This document shows positions 43,313-51,917 of a stretch of 64,000 nt of DNA, in pieces. The notes under the pieces were generated by a model. That model was given only the letters and a program-made list of their open reading frames with translations. It was not told the origin of the DNA and ran no database searches. The DNA lies in NCBI GenBank assembly GCA_900543815.1, contig UQST01000006.1, positions 54,387 through 118,386 of the forward strand. The letters run 5' to 3'. Source of the stretch: an uncultured Prevotellaceae bacterium (GTDB taxonomy: Bacteria; Bacteroidota; Bacteroidia; Bacteroidales; Bacteroidaceae). Positions within the stretch are counted from its first letter, which is position 1. Each line of letters opens with the position of its first letter. A program made the position numbers and the translations under genes.

Positions 43313-43506
43313 CCCAATTCAAAATTCATCATTCTGCATTCTTAATTGAGGTGAAGCCCAATTCTTAATTCATCATTCTACATTCTTAATTACCTCGTTC
43401 TACATTCTTAATTGAAGCGAAGCCCAATTCTTAATTCAAAATTCTACATTCTTAATTATCCCGTTCTACATTCTTAATTATCTCGTTCATCATTCGTAAT
43501 TGAAGC
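43313..43506 (+). repeat. AATTC/CATTC-rich repeat, right copy
   Basis: About 190 bp of repeated units (ACATTCTTAATT, CCCAATTCTTAATTCA, TTGAAGCGAAGCCCAATTC), with CATTCTTAATT occurring five times and the block TTGA(A/G)G(C/T)(A/G)AAGC three times. The first 29 bp match the left copy at 42740-42768. Similar AT-rich intergenic runs are known from other Bacteroidetes genomes. Between 43507 and 43620 nothing else is seen. Confidence 0.85.
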
Positions 43507-43620
43507 AAAGCAATATATATAATGTACGCGCACACGTAAGCCGAACCGGCACAGCCGACTGCCCCACTCGGAGCATCTGCACAGAAGAGTCAATACAAAA
43601 AGGAAAAACAGGGAAAACCT

Positions 43621-43650
43621 TTGCGCTAACTGATTATTGCGCTATATTTG
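43621..43650 (+). promoter_or_regulatory. promoter of the RQC-domain gene and probably manA
   Basis: TTG (43621-43623) and TATATTTG (43643-43650) with 19 bases between them match the Bacteroidetes pattern, 32 bases before the ATG. Confidence 0.7.
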
Positions 43651-43681
43651 CACCCCGAACAAAGAATTCTGCTAATAATTG

Positions 43682-44413
43682 ATGGAAGCTAAGGAGTCAT
43701 TACAGAAACTGGTCACGGCCTTGTTGGAGGCACAGATGCCTATACCACGCCAGACCTTGATAGAGTTCCTGACCGGCAAAGAGTCGGGAGAGACAAGTGC
43801 GTTGAAGCTGGATGAGATGGAGTCTTTCGGCATTGGAGAAGCCCATGATGAGGACTTCTGGGCCAACATTATCGACGCAGCCTACGAGAAAGGATATCTG
43901 AAGGAGAAATCTACGCGCAACGATGCGCTCATGCTCACCGCCGAGGGGAAGAAGTTCCACAAGAAGCCGGTGTCGTTTGTCATCAGCGACGAAGACGACG
44001 AGAGCAACATACCCGACCAGGAGGGAAGCGTGGATGATATCATCAGCATGACCGCCGCCGGACGCATGCCTGCCAAGACAGGTACGGCATCCGAGCACGC
44101 ACAGCAGTTTATCAAACTCATCAGAGCCATTGACAGGAAGATGGACTTGGACGAGTATGCCGAGACCGACAACATTCCCTTCGACACCGTACTCGACAGC
44201 CTGGAGGAGATGGTGAAGCAGGGACGCAAAGTGCAGATTACCTACTTCACCGACGAAGTGATAGGCAAGGAAGGCATCGACGAGCTGTCAGAAAGCTTTG
44301 ACGAGTATGGTCCCGAAAACCTACAGCAGGTGGTGGACGAATATGACGACGTATATAGCGAAGAGGAAATACGTCTGGCACGTGTGGTGTATATGGTCAA
44401 CCACATGAAGTGA
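43682..44413 (+). CDS. stand-alone RecQ C-terminal (RQC-like) protein without helicase domain
   Basis: A 243-residue acidic protein. Residues 15-80 (MPIPRQTLIEFLTGKESGE, DEMESFGIGEAHDEDFWANIIDAAYEKGYLK) match the winged-helix RQC domain pattern of RecQ helicases (TLIDVLRG, GIG, W..L...L...GYL). Residues 140-243 (AQQFIKLIRAIDRKMDLDEYAE, GKEGIDELSESFDEYGPENLQQ, DVYSEEEIRLARVVYMVNHM) resemble the extra C-terminal part of Bacteroidetes RecQ proteins. There is no helicase core. ATG 43682 is preferred to the TTG just before. It might load or regulate RecQ, or act as a DNA-binding protein. manA follows after 46 bases. Confidence 0.72.
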   Translation: MEAKESLQKLVTALLEAQMPIPRQTLIEFLTGKESGETSALKLDEMESFGIGEAHDEDFWANIIDAAYEKGYLKEKSTRNDALMLTAEGKKFHKKPVSFVISDEDDESNIPDQEGSVDDIISMTAAGRMPAKTGTASEHAQQFIKLIRAIDRKMDLDEYAETDNIPFDTVLDSLEEMVKQGRKVQITYFTDEVIGKEGIDELSESFDEYGPENLQQVVDEYDDVYSEEEIRLARVVYMVNHMK

Positions 44414-44459
44414 GCGCAGCTACGCCATTCAGCGAACCTAATGATAATATATAAGCACA

Positions 44460-45383
44460 ATGGAAATCCTAAAGTTTAATCCCATTTACAAGCCCACGCT
44501 GTGGGGCTCTGAAACCTGGGTCGTATCGGCCGTCAAGGGTTCGGAGTCCGTTGTGGTGGGCGGCGAGAACAAGGGGCTCACGCTGCCCCAGGTAGTGGAA
44601 CGTTATGGCGCAGAGTTCCTGGGCAAGGCCAACAGCGAGAAGTTCGGCAACGACTTCCCCCTCCTCATCAAGTTCATAGATGCCCGTCAGGACCTCTCCA
44701 TCCAGGTGCATCCCAATGACGAACTGAGTGCCAGGCGGCACGGAAAGATGGGCAAGAACGAGATGTGGTATGTGGTGGATGCCGACCGAGGCAGCAAACT
44801 CATAGCCGGATTCTGCCGACAGATGGACGTGAAGGACTATGCCGCCAAGGTGGCAGACGGCAGCATCGAACAAGACTTATGCAAGGCCAGCGTAAACGAG
44901 GGCGACTGCTTCTATATCCCAGCCGGACGAGTGCACGGGATAGGCGCAGGAATGGTGATAGCCGAGATACAGCAGACCAGCGATGTGACCTACCGCATCT
45001 ACGACTATATGCGCCGTGACCGCGAGGGCAACCTGAGAGAACTGCACACCGAGCTGGCTCTGGATGCCATCGACTTCGGCGACATCACCCAGGATCCCAA
45101 GGTACACTACACCGAGAAGCGCAACACACTGAACACCCTGGTGGAGTGTCCCTACTTCAAGACATCGGAACTGAAGCTCACACACACACTCGTGAGGGAC
45201 TATGCAGGCGAGGACAGTTTCCACATCTACATGTGTCTGAGCGGCCAGTGCTGCCTGCTCAGTCCGCAGGGTCAAGGCATCTTCCTGCACAGCGGAGAGT
45301 CGCTCGTGGTGCCAGCCTGCATGCATCAGGTGACACTCATCCCCGACGGCGAATGCAAGCTGCTCGAGAGCGCTGTGCTTTGA
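44460..45383 (+). CDS. manA: mannose-6-phosphate isomerase, class I (short form)
   Basis: A 307-residue cupin-type isomerase that interconverts mannose 6-phosphate and fructose 6-phosphate using zinc. Metal and active-site motifs: LSIQVHPNDELS, GKNEMWYVVDA, GDCFYIPAGRVHGIGAGMVIAEIQQTSDVTYRIYDY. It is shorter than the 390-residue E. coli enzyme, as is usual for Bacteroidetes. It probably shares the RQC-gene promoter. Mannose released by the GH38 and GH92 enzymes could enter glycolysis or GDP-mannose synthesis here, but they are not adjacent. Confidence 0.92.
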   Translation: MEILKFNPIYKPTLWGSETWVVSAVKGSESVVVGGENKGLTLPQVVERYGAEFLGKANSEKFGNDFPLLIKFIDARQDLSIQVHPNDELSARRHGKMGKNEMWYVVDADRGSKLIAGFCRQMDVKDYAAKVADGSIEQDLCKASVNEGDCFYIPAGRVHGIGAGMVIAEIQQTSDVTYRIYDYMRRDREGNLRELHTELALDAIDFGDITQDPKVHYTEKRNTLNTLVECPYFKTSELKLTHTLVRDYAGEDSFHIYMCLSGQCCLLSPQGQGIFLHSGESLVVPACMHQVTLIPDGECKLLESAVL

Positions 45384-45451
45384 GGTTCGGCGGCACAAGC
45401 GCCGAAAAACAATAATCCGTCACTCTGAGGCGGAAAAATAAAAAAAAGAAG

Positions 45452-45459
45452 TACCTTTG
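45452..45459 (+). promoter_or_regulatory. -7 element for the membrane AraC gene
   Basis: TACCTTTG lies 35 bases upstream of the ATG. No TTG at -33. Confidence 0.5.
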
Positions 45460-45494
45460 TACTGGTTAATCGACACAAACAAAACACCGGCACA

Positions 45495-46634
45495 ATGGTA
45501 CTTCTTCTTGTATCCACCCTTCCCCCACTGGCCGCCTTTGCCTATTGCACAGCCATGCTGCTTAGGAAAGGGGACAGGAAGAAGTGGCTGCGACTGTGCG
45601 TGGTGACCGCTGTCATCCTGGTCACTATCAGCACATTCTACCTCTCCTATCTGTCGGTAGAACCGCCACTGCCTTATGCCACCTTCGTGGCAAACATCAT
45701 GCTCATGTCGATCATCCCGCTCATGTATGTGATGGTGAGCAACCAGTTTGCCCTGAAATACCTTGACCAGTACTTCCTCTGGATTATTGGATACACCATA
45801 CTGGCACTCCCCTACCAGGTGTGCCAGCTGCTATATCCGTTGCCGCAACTCATGCCCGAACACTGGGGCAACAATATGCTGCGCTTGTCGTTCAACGCCA
45901 GGGATTATTTCACAATGAGTCCCATCGGACTGGTCATCTTCCTGCAGACGTGCGTGGTGCTCTTCAGAACGGCACTTCTAAACAAGCTTCTGGTGCGCAA
46001 GAGGTTCACCCTGACCAGAAATGCCAGGCTTTTCTTCATCCTGACACTACTCACCACCATAGACCTTGCCGTCACTGCACTGGTTCCCAAAGCAGTCATG
46101 AGGACTCCCGAAGCAGTCTGGATCACCTTGATGTGCACATCATTCGTCATCACCATGTGGTATCTGATGATACCTCATGTACCGCCCCCAGAGGTATCGT
46201 TTACCGATGAGAGCAACAATCCTGCCAAGTTGGGAGACAACTCCATTACGCTGCTATCCACAGGATTCCGCGCACTCATCGATGAGGAGAAGATATACCT
46301 GCAGCCTACGGTGAAGGTTGAACTGGTGGCACGAACACTGGGCACCAACCGCACCTACCTGTCGCGCATAGTGAAGAAAGAGTATGGAAAGACCTTCCCA
46401 CAACTGGTTTTGGCCCTGAGAATAGAGGAGGCAAAACGGATACTGAGGGAAGAACCCGACATGAAGATAAACGAGGTGGCCACACGCTGCGGCTTCAAGA
46501 ACTCAAGTGTCTTCGGTAAAGCGTTTAAGGAAGAGACGGGCTTCAACGCCCAAGACTGGCGCAAGCAGACCGATGAGCCCGCAGGGCAGGACAATCCTGC
46601 ACCTGAGGACACATCAGACGCTGATATCACTTGA
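45495..46634 (+). CDS. seven-helix membrane-bound AraC-type regulator
   Basis: A 379-residue protein. Residues 1-235 contain seven hydrophobic helices (LLLVSTLPPLAAFAYCTAML, LCVVTAVILVTISTFYLSYL, FVANIMLMSIIPLMYVMV, FLWIIGYTILALPY, PIGLVIFLQTCVVLF, LFFILTLLTTIDLAVTAL, WITLMCTSFVITMWYLMI). Residues 265-360 are an AraC-type DNA-binding domain (TVKVELVARTLGTNRTYLSRIVKKEYGKTF, MKINEVATRCGFKNSSVFGKAFKEETGF). A membrane signal would be read directly into DNA binding. Its end overlaps the convergent phosphatase gene by 8 bases. Confidence 0.85.
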   Translation: MVLLLVSTLPPLAAFAYCTAMLLRKGDRKKWLRLCVVTAVILVTISTFYLSYLSVEPPLPYATFVANIMLMSIIPLMYVMVSNQFALKYLDQYFLWIIGYTILALPYQVCQLLYPLPQLMPEHWGNNMLRLSFNARDYFTMSPIGLVIFLQTCVVLFRTALLNKLLVRKRFTLTRNARLFFILTLLTTIDLAVTALVPKAVMRTPEAVWITLMCTSFVITMWYLMIPHVPPPEVSFTDESNNPAKLGDNSITLLSTGFRALIDEEKIYLQPTVKVELVARTLGTNRTYLSRIVKKEYGKTFPQLVLALRIEEAKRILREEPDMKINEVATRCGFKNSSVFGKAFKEETGFNAQDWRKQTDEPAGQDNPAPEDTSDADIT

Positions 46635-47358
46635 CCTTGCCGTTGCGCACAAACTCGCGGCGAGCCTTCTCAAACATCTTCTGGAAAGCTTCATCAGCCC
46701 ACAGGCGGGCAAAGGTGACACTGCCCATCACACGGCCTGCATCCACATCGCTCTGATAATGGAAGCCCACGATGACGCGGCTCTGACCCAGTTCGTAGGC
46801 CACTTTCAAGATTTGCTCGGCATGGGCAGGATCGATGGCTGTGAGGGTGAGTCCAACGAGCCATGAGATGTGGGTATGGCCCGAAGGATAGCTGGTGAAG
46901 TCAGTAGCACTCTCGTAATTGGGTGTGCTGCTCTTTTCCTTGAACTGCTGATAGGGGCGCACACGGTGGAAATACTTCTTGGCACTGGCACCGGCCTGCA
47001 TCTCGGTGAGGTGCATACGTGAGAGCAGGCGGTAGAGCTCAGGATATGCATCGGGGGTTATATCACGCTCCATCACGGCACCAAAGCGCTTCATGAAATA
47101 GCCTGCACCCAGGCTGGCATCGGCAATAGCCTGCTTGCCACGCTCGGTATCACGTATCGACTTTCCCCACTGATACTGCGTCCAGTCGTAATAGAAACGC
47201 GAATCGGTGAGCGTTGGAGGGGCGGGCAGCACATTCTCCATGTGGGGAGCCTGCTCGGTGGTGTAGAATGGGGTGAACTTCTCATCGGTAACGCTCTTCT
47301 GCGCCATCATGGACAGAGAGCACAGCACAACGGCTGCTGTCAGGGTTATTCTCTTCAT
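46627..47358 (-). CDS. class A (PAP2-type) secreted acid phosphatase
   Basis: A 243-residue protein with signal peptide MKRITLTAAVVLCSLSMMAQ. The three PAP2 signature motifs are present: KKYFHRVRP (Lys and Arg), SYPSGHTHI (His, in the PSGH box) and GQSRVIVGFHYQSDVDAGR (Arg, His, Asp). The size and order fit non-specific acid phosphatases of the PhoN type, which release inorganic phosphate from phosphomonoesters in the periplasm. It is convergent with the AraC gene and shares its last 8 bases with it. Confidence 0.92.
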   Translation of the reverse strand: MKRITLTAAVVLCSLSMMAQKSVTDEKFTPFYTTEQAPHMENVLPAPPTLTDSRFYYDWTQYQWGKSIRDTERGKQAIADASLGAGYFMKRFGAVMERDITPDAYPELYRLLSRMHLTEMQAGASAKKYFHRVRPYQQFKEKSSTPNYESATDFTSYPSGHTHISWLVGLTLTAIDPAHAEQILKVAYELGQSRVIVGFHYQSDVDAGRVMGSVTFARLWADEAFQKMFEKARREFVRNGKVK

Positions 47359-47586
47359 GAATATATGGTTTAATATAGTTATTCCTATAAATCAAGGCTG
47401 TATCGGGCCTGAACAGCCCTTTTTCTGTTACAAATTTACGCTTTTCCGAGCAATTACACAAGATTATGGGCGGACAAAAGCACATGGCTCCTCACACATG
47501 ATATCCACACACTTTCACTCCCACCATCTGCCTCAGACTACCAGGAATGTTGCATTCCCATTCTACACCCACTTATTTGGGTCAAA

Positions 47587-47661
47587 AAAGTAAGCTTGGA
47601 TACTTGGGCAAGTATCCTTGGATAAATGGCAAAGTAAGCTTGGATACTTGAGCAAGTAACC
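47587..47661. repeat. tandem palindromic repeat, 44-bp period
   Basis: The 20-bp segment at 47587-47606 recurs exactly at 47631-47650. Within the first unit GGATACTTG (47598-47606) is followed by its exact complement CAAGTATCC (47609-47617); the second unit keeps this with one mismatch. The rest of the gap 47359-47861 has no gene I can support. Confidence 0.8.
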
Positions 47662-47804
47662 TTACTGCTCCCAAAAAGGCATAAAGACGGGCATACGTAG
47701 GGACAGTTATGGCAGAACTGCCCAAGAGGATTTGACCAAGCAGAAATCCTTGCCCAAAACCTTCATCATCCAGGCAGAGCCAACAGCCAGAGGCTATAAA
47801 GACG

Positions 47805-47839
47805 GCAGTCCCACACGCAAACACGGCGTATGGGACTGC
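47805..47839 (-). terminator. terminator of the GH3 gene
   Basis: A 14-bp stem with one mismatch (47805-47818 with 47826-47839) and a 7-base loop lies 23 bases after the GH3 stop on the minus strand. Confidence 0.7.
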
Positions 47840-47861
47840 TGCTAATATATTATGGTATCAC

Positions 47862-50117
47862 TCACTCAAGGGTGAAGGACTTGCGCAGGCGGAGGTTGTC
47901 GGACGCATTGCCCACCAGAGCCTCAAACTTGCCAACCTCTGCCTTCCACGATGAGGTGGTCTCATCATAGAAACTGAGTGCATCGCGGTCGATGGTGATA
48001 GCCACATCGCGGCTCTCACCGGGCTGCAGGCTCACCTTCTGGAAACCCTTGAGCTCCTTGTAGGGACGGTCAACCGACGACTTCACATCGTGGATGTAGA
48101 GCTGCACCGTCTCGGCACCCGCACGCTTGCCGGTGTTCTTGACCGTCACTGTGAAGGTGATGCGGCCGTCCTGATTCATGCTGGACGAGGAAGCACGCAG
48201 ATTGCTGAGAGCGAATGTGGTGTAGCTCAGTCCGTGTCCGAAGGCAAAGAGGGGATGGGTCTTCTGCTTGTCGGCCCAGCGATAGCCCACATAGATGCCT
48301 TCCTTGTACTCCTCGTCGATGATGTTGTCCTTGGCAGAAGGACCACCCTCCTTGCGCCACACACCAGGATAGGCATCCAGAGCATGTGCACCCACATCGG
48401 CCAGTGAAGCAGCCCAAGTGTAGGGCAGCTTGCCACTGGGATTGGCATCGCCCACAAGTACAGAGGCCAGCGCAGTGCCTGCCTCGGAACCGATGAACCA
48501 GCCCTGCACAATGGCGGGAACACTTGACTTCCAAGGCATAGCCACAGGATTGCCCGAGATGTTGACATATACAAAGTTCCTGTTGGCCTTTGCCAATGCC
48601 TCTATCACCTTATCCTGGTCATAAGGCAGCCCGTAGGATTTGCGGTCATTGCCCTCACTGTCCTGGAAATTGCTCTTGTTCAGTCCGCCGAACATCACCA
48701 CATAATCAGCCTCCTTGGCCTTTTCTACGGCCTCGGCAATCAGTTCCTCGGGAGTGCGCTTGTCGTTGAGATCCTGTCCGGTGGTCACTCCATTGTAGTT
48801 GCCACTCACATCGCCCACATATCCACGTGCATAATCCACCTGTATGTTGTGCTTTGCCAGACGGGCACGAAGTCCGTCGAGCGGAGAAATCTCGTGCTGT
48901 ACCTTCAGCGATGAACTGCCTCCGCCCACGGTCATCATCTTGATGGCATTCTCGCCCACCACCAGCACACGCTTGGCCGAAGCCGTGTTGATGGGCAATA
49001 CACCGCCCTCGTTCTGCAGCAGCACGATACCCTCCTGGGCAATGCGGAGTGCTGCCTCGTAGTGGGATTCGGAGCAAAGGAAGCCATAAGGACGCTTGCG
49101 GTTCATGGTGGTACGATAGAAGAGGCGCAACACACGGCGCACCTTGTCGTCAAGCTCGCCGGTGCCGTACTTGCCTTCCTTTATACCTTTTATATAAGGA
49201 GTGGCCATGAAGTAATTGTCATAGGCATTGGTAGCACCCATGGTAAGTCCGTCGGTCCAGGTGCCAAACTCCATGTCGAGTCCGTTTTTCACAGCCTGGT
49301 CGGTATTGTGAGCACCACCCCAGTCGCTTACCACCACACCGTCAAACTGCCAGTCACGCTTCAGAATCTGGTTGAGAGTCCACTGGTTGTGGCAGTTGTG
49401 CTCGTTCTTGTAGAGATTATAGGCACCCATGATGGCCCACGAATGGCCTTTCTGTACGGCAGCCTTGAAGGCTGGCAGGTAAATCTCGTGCAATGCGCGG
49501 TCGCTCACGATGACGTTCACCTGGTGGCGGTACTGCTCGTCATTGTTCAGGCAGTAGTGCTTGACACATGCCGAAACGCCCTTCGACTGCAACCCCTCTA
49601 CGTAAGGAACCACCATCGTGGAGGTCAGGAAGGGGTCTTCACCCATATATTCGAAGTTACGACCGTTGAGAGGAGTGCGCAGGATGTTCACTCCCGGACC
49701 CAATATCATATCCTTTCCCCGATAGAGAGCCTCCTCTCCGAGAGCTTCGCCATAGATGCGCGACATCTGGGGATTCCAGCTGGCTGCCAGACAGGAGAGT
49801 GCAGGAAAAGCCACGCAGGAGTCGTTGGTCTGCCCGGCCTGGTCCCATTCGTCCCAAAGTACATCGGGTCGGACACCGTGAGGACCGTCATCGGTCCAGA
49901 AATCGGAGAAGCCAAGACGGGGAACTCCAGCCGACGAGAACTTGCTCTGGGCATGTATCACACGAATCTTCTCCTGCAAAGTCATGCGTGAGAGAGCATC
50001 CTCGATACGCTCTTCCACAGGTTTGCTCTCATCCAGATAAACGGGCACCGACTGCTGTGCATGTGCTCCGAAAGCTGTTGCCAACGACAACAAGCCACAT
50101 AAGATAATGTGTTTCAT
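47862..50117 (-). CDS. secreted GH3 beta-glucosidase
   Basis: A 751-residue glycoside hydrolase family 3 enzyme releasing terminal beta-glucose (or related sugars). Signal peptide MKHIILCGLLSLATAFGAHAQ. N-terminal barrel: LGFSDFWTDDGPHGVRP, RGKDMILGPGVNILRTPLNGRNFEYMGEDP, ACVKHYCLNNDE, and the nucleophile in GVVVSDWGGAHNT. Middle domain: LPINTASAKRVLVVGENA, GGGSSSLK, and VMFGGLN. C-terminal fibronectin-III-like domain: HPLFAFGHGLSYTTF ... FTVTVKNTGKRAGAETVQLYI. Start ATG 50117 is fixed by the signal peptide. The substrate range cannot be fixed from sequence. Confidence 0.92.
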   Translation of the reverse strand: MKHIILCGLLSLATAFGAHAQQSVPVYLDESKPVEERIEDALSRMTLQEKIRVIHAQSKFSSAGVPRLGFSDFWTDDGPHGVRPDVLWDEWDQAGQTNDSCVAFPALSCLAASWNPQMSRIYGEALGEEALYRGKDMILGPGVNILRTPLNGRNFEYMGEDPFLTSTMVVPYVEGLQSKGVSACVKHYCLNNDEQYRHQVNVIVSDRALHEIYLPAFKAAVQKGHSWAIMGAYNLYKNEHNCHNQWTLNQILKRDWQFDGVVVSDWGGAHNTDQAVKNGLDMEFGTWTDGLTMGATNAYDNYFMATPYIKGIKEGKYGTGELDDKVRRVLRLFYRTTMNRKRPYGFLCSESHYEAALRIAQEGIVLLQNEGGVLPINTASAKRVLVVGENAIKMMTVGGGSSSLKVQHEISPLDGLRARLAKHNIQVDYARGYVGDVSGNYNGVTTGQDLNDKRTPEELIAEAVEKAKEADYVVMFGGLNKSNFQDSEGNDRKSYGLPYDQDKVIEALAKANRNFVYVNISGNPVAMPWKSSVPAIVQGWFIGSEAGTALASVLVGDANPSGKLPYTWAASLADVGAHALDAYPGVWRKEGGPSAKDNIIDEEYKEGIYVGYRWADKQKTHPLFAFGHGLSYTTFALSNLRASSSSMNQDGRITFTVTVKNTGKRAGAETVQLYIHDVKSSVDRPYKELKGFQKVSLQPGESRDVAITIDRDALSFYDETTSSWKAEVGKFEALVGNASDNLRLRKSFTLE

Positions 50118-50378
50118 CTCGTTATAGTTACTTATTCTATATCCATCGTTTCTCTTTCCTTCTACAAGGAAAAACAGCATCCACGTCCCTTGGATTCTGA
50201 TACCATAGGAGAACAAGCCGTATTCGGCGGCTACCACTTGGCGTTTCCTCTCAACCAGAATCTTTATGAAAAGAACAGAAGATGCCTGTTCGTCAGGCTC
50301 GCCATCTGCTTCTTCGCGAGACTGGTGCTTTATAAAAGGGGCGGAAAAACCTGCTTGTCAGGCTCATTCACCCTATTT

Positions 50379-51917
50379 CTATTCTCCCCAACTGCTTCTG
50401 TCCAGAGTTCTGTAGCCCACTGCTTCAGCCACATGAGCAAACTCTATGTTCTCTTTTCCCTCGAGGTCGGCTATCGTGCGGGCCACTTTGAGTATTCGGG
50501 AATAAGCACGGGCAGAAAGGTTCAGCCTTATCATAGCCTCACGCAATACCTCTGTGGTCTGACTGTCCAGCACGCAATACTGGCCCAGCATCTTCTCTGT
50601 CATCTGCGCGTTGGAGTGTATGAGCGCATAGTCACGGAACCTCTCTTCCTGAATCTTACGTGCCCGGATAACCCGCTCACGTATCTTCTCCGACGGTTCT
50701 CCCGGCTCCATCTTGCTGAGGTCAGAGAATGGAACGGGCGACAGCTCTATCTGCAGATCGATGCGGTCAAGCAATGGGCCGGATATCTTATTGAGGTACC
50801 TGACTATCTGTCCCGGCGTGCAGCAGCAAGCCTTGGTGGGATGGTTGTAATAGCCACAGGGGCAGGGGTTCATGGATGCCACGAACATAAAGGAACACGG
50901 GAAGGTGACGCTGTACTTGGCACGCGATACATTGATGACCCTATCCTCGAGCGGCTGGCGAAGAACCTCCAGTACAGAGCGCTGGAACTCGGGCAGCTCA
51001 TCCAGGAAAAGGATGCCGTTGTGCGCCAGGGAAATCTCTCCGGGCTGAGGGTTGGTGCCTCCGCCCACCAATGCCACCTGCGAGATGGTGTGATGGGGTG
51101 AGCGATAAGGACGCTGCGCCATAAGCGAACAGCCTGCAGGCAGTGTGCCGGCTACGGAATGTATCTGGGTTGTCTCGAGGCTTTCTTGCAGGCTGAGCGG
51201 CGGCAGAATGCTGGGCATACGCTTGGCCAGCATGCTCTTTCCGCTTCCCGGCGGGCCTATCATTATTATATTATGCCCACCGGCAGCGGCCACCTCCATG
51301 GCTCGCTTGACATGTTCCTGCCCTTTCACATCGGCAAAATCATAGTCAAACTCATACTGCCGCGCATAGAACTCACCGCGTGTATCCACTACAGTCGGTT
51401 CCAGAAGAGCGGTGCCGTTCAGGTGATTGACCACTTGGGTGATATGCTTTACGCCATAGACCTTCAACTTGTTTACTACAGCAGCCTCGCGGATGTTGCC
51501 TTCGGGTACAAAGAGACCCTCGAAACCCATCTCGCGAGCCTTGATGGCAACGGGAAGTGCACCGCGAATGGGCACCAGCGAACCGTCGAGACTGAGTTCG
51601 CCCACCATCATATACTTGCCCAACTGACTGGTATTCACCTTATCCTCAGTAGCCAGAATGCCTATGGCCATAGGCAAATCATAGCCCGAACCTTCCTTTC
51701 TGATGTCGGCAGGAGAGAGATTGATGGTAATCTGACGTGTGGGGAAAGTGAAGCCGCTGTTCTCTATGGCAGCCAGGATACGCTCGTGACTCTCCTTCAC
51801 CGCATTGTCGGGAAGGCCCACGAGCACAAATCTCACACCCCTCGTAGCGTTTACCTCGATGGTGACAGCTGTGGCTTGAAGCCCCTGCATACTGGCTCCG
51901 AATACCTTTACAAGCAT
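50379..51917 (-). CDS. YifB/ComM family Mg-chelatase-like AAA+ ATPase
   Basis: A 512-residue protein. In ComM relatives this is a hexameric helicase that drives branch migration during DNA uptake and recombination. N-terminal Lon-protease-like domain (VLVGLPDNAVKESHERI, INLSPADIRKEGSGYDLPMAIGIL, GELSLDGSL), AAA+ core with Walker A GPPGSGKS, Walker B ILFLDELPEF, and a C-terminal lid with SARAYSRILKVARTIADLEG. It starts at ATG 51917, which overlaps the stop of the preceding DUF4369 gene by 10 bases. Confidence 0.93.
   Translation of the reverse strand: MLVKVFGASMQGLQATAVTIEVNATRGVRFVLVGLPDNAVKESHERILAAIENSGFTFPTRQITINLSPADIRKEGSGYDLPMAIGILATEDKVNTSQLGKYMMVGELSLDGSLVPIRGALPVAIKAREMGFEGLFVPEGNIREAAVVNKLKVYGVKHITQVVNHLNGTALLEPTVVDTRGEFYARQYEFDYDFADVKGQEHVKRAMEVAAAGGHNIIMIGPPGSGKSMLAKRMPSILPPLSLQESLETTQIHSVAGTLPAGCSLMAQRPYRSPHHTISQVALVGGGTNPQPGEISLAHNGILFLDELPEFQRSVLEVLRQPLEDRVINVSRAKYSVTFPCSFMFVASMNPCPCGYYNHPTKACCCTPGQIVRYLNKISGPLLDRIDLQIELSPVPFSDLSKMEPGEPSEKIRERVIRARKIQEERFRDYALIHSNAQMTEKMLGQYCVLDSQTTEVLREAMIRLNLSARAYSRILKVARTIADLEGKENIEFAHVAEAVGYRTLDRSSWGE

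Noticed and set aside
47582..47824. Small minus-strand reading frame of 80 codons
   Set aside because: It runs through the tandem palindrome and has no ribosome-binding site, promoter or family motif.
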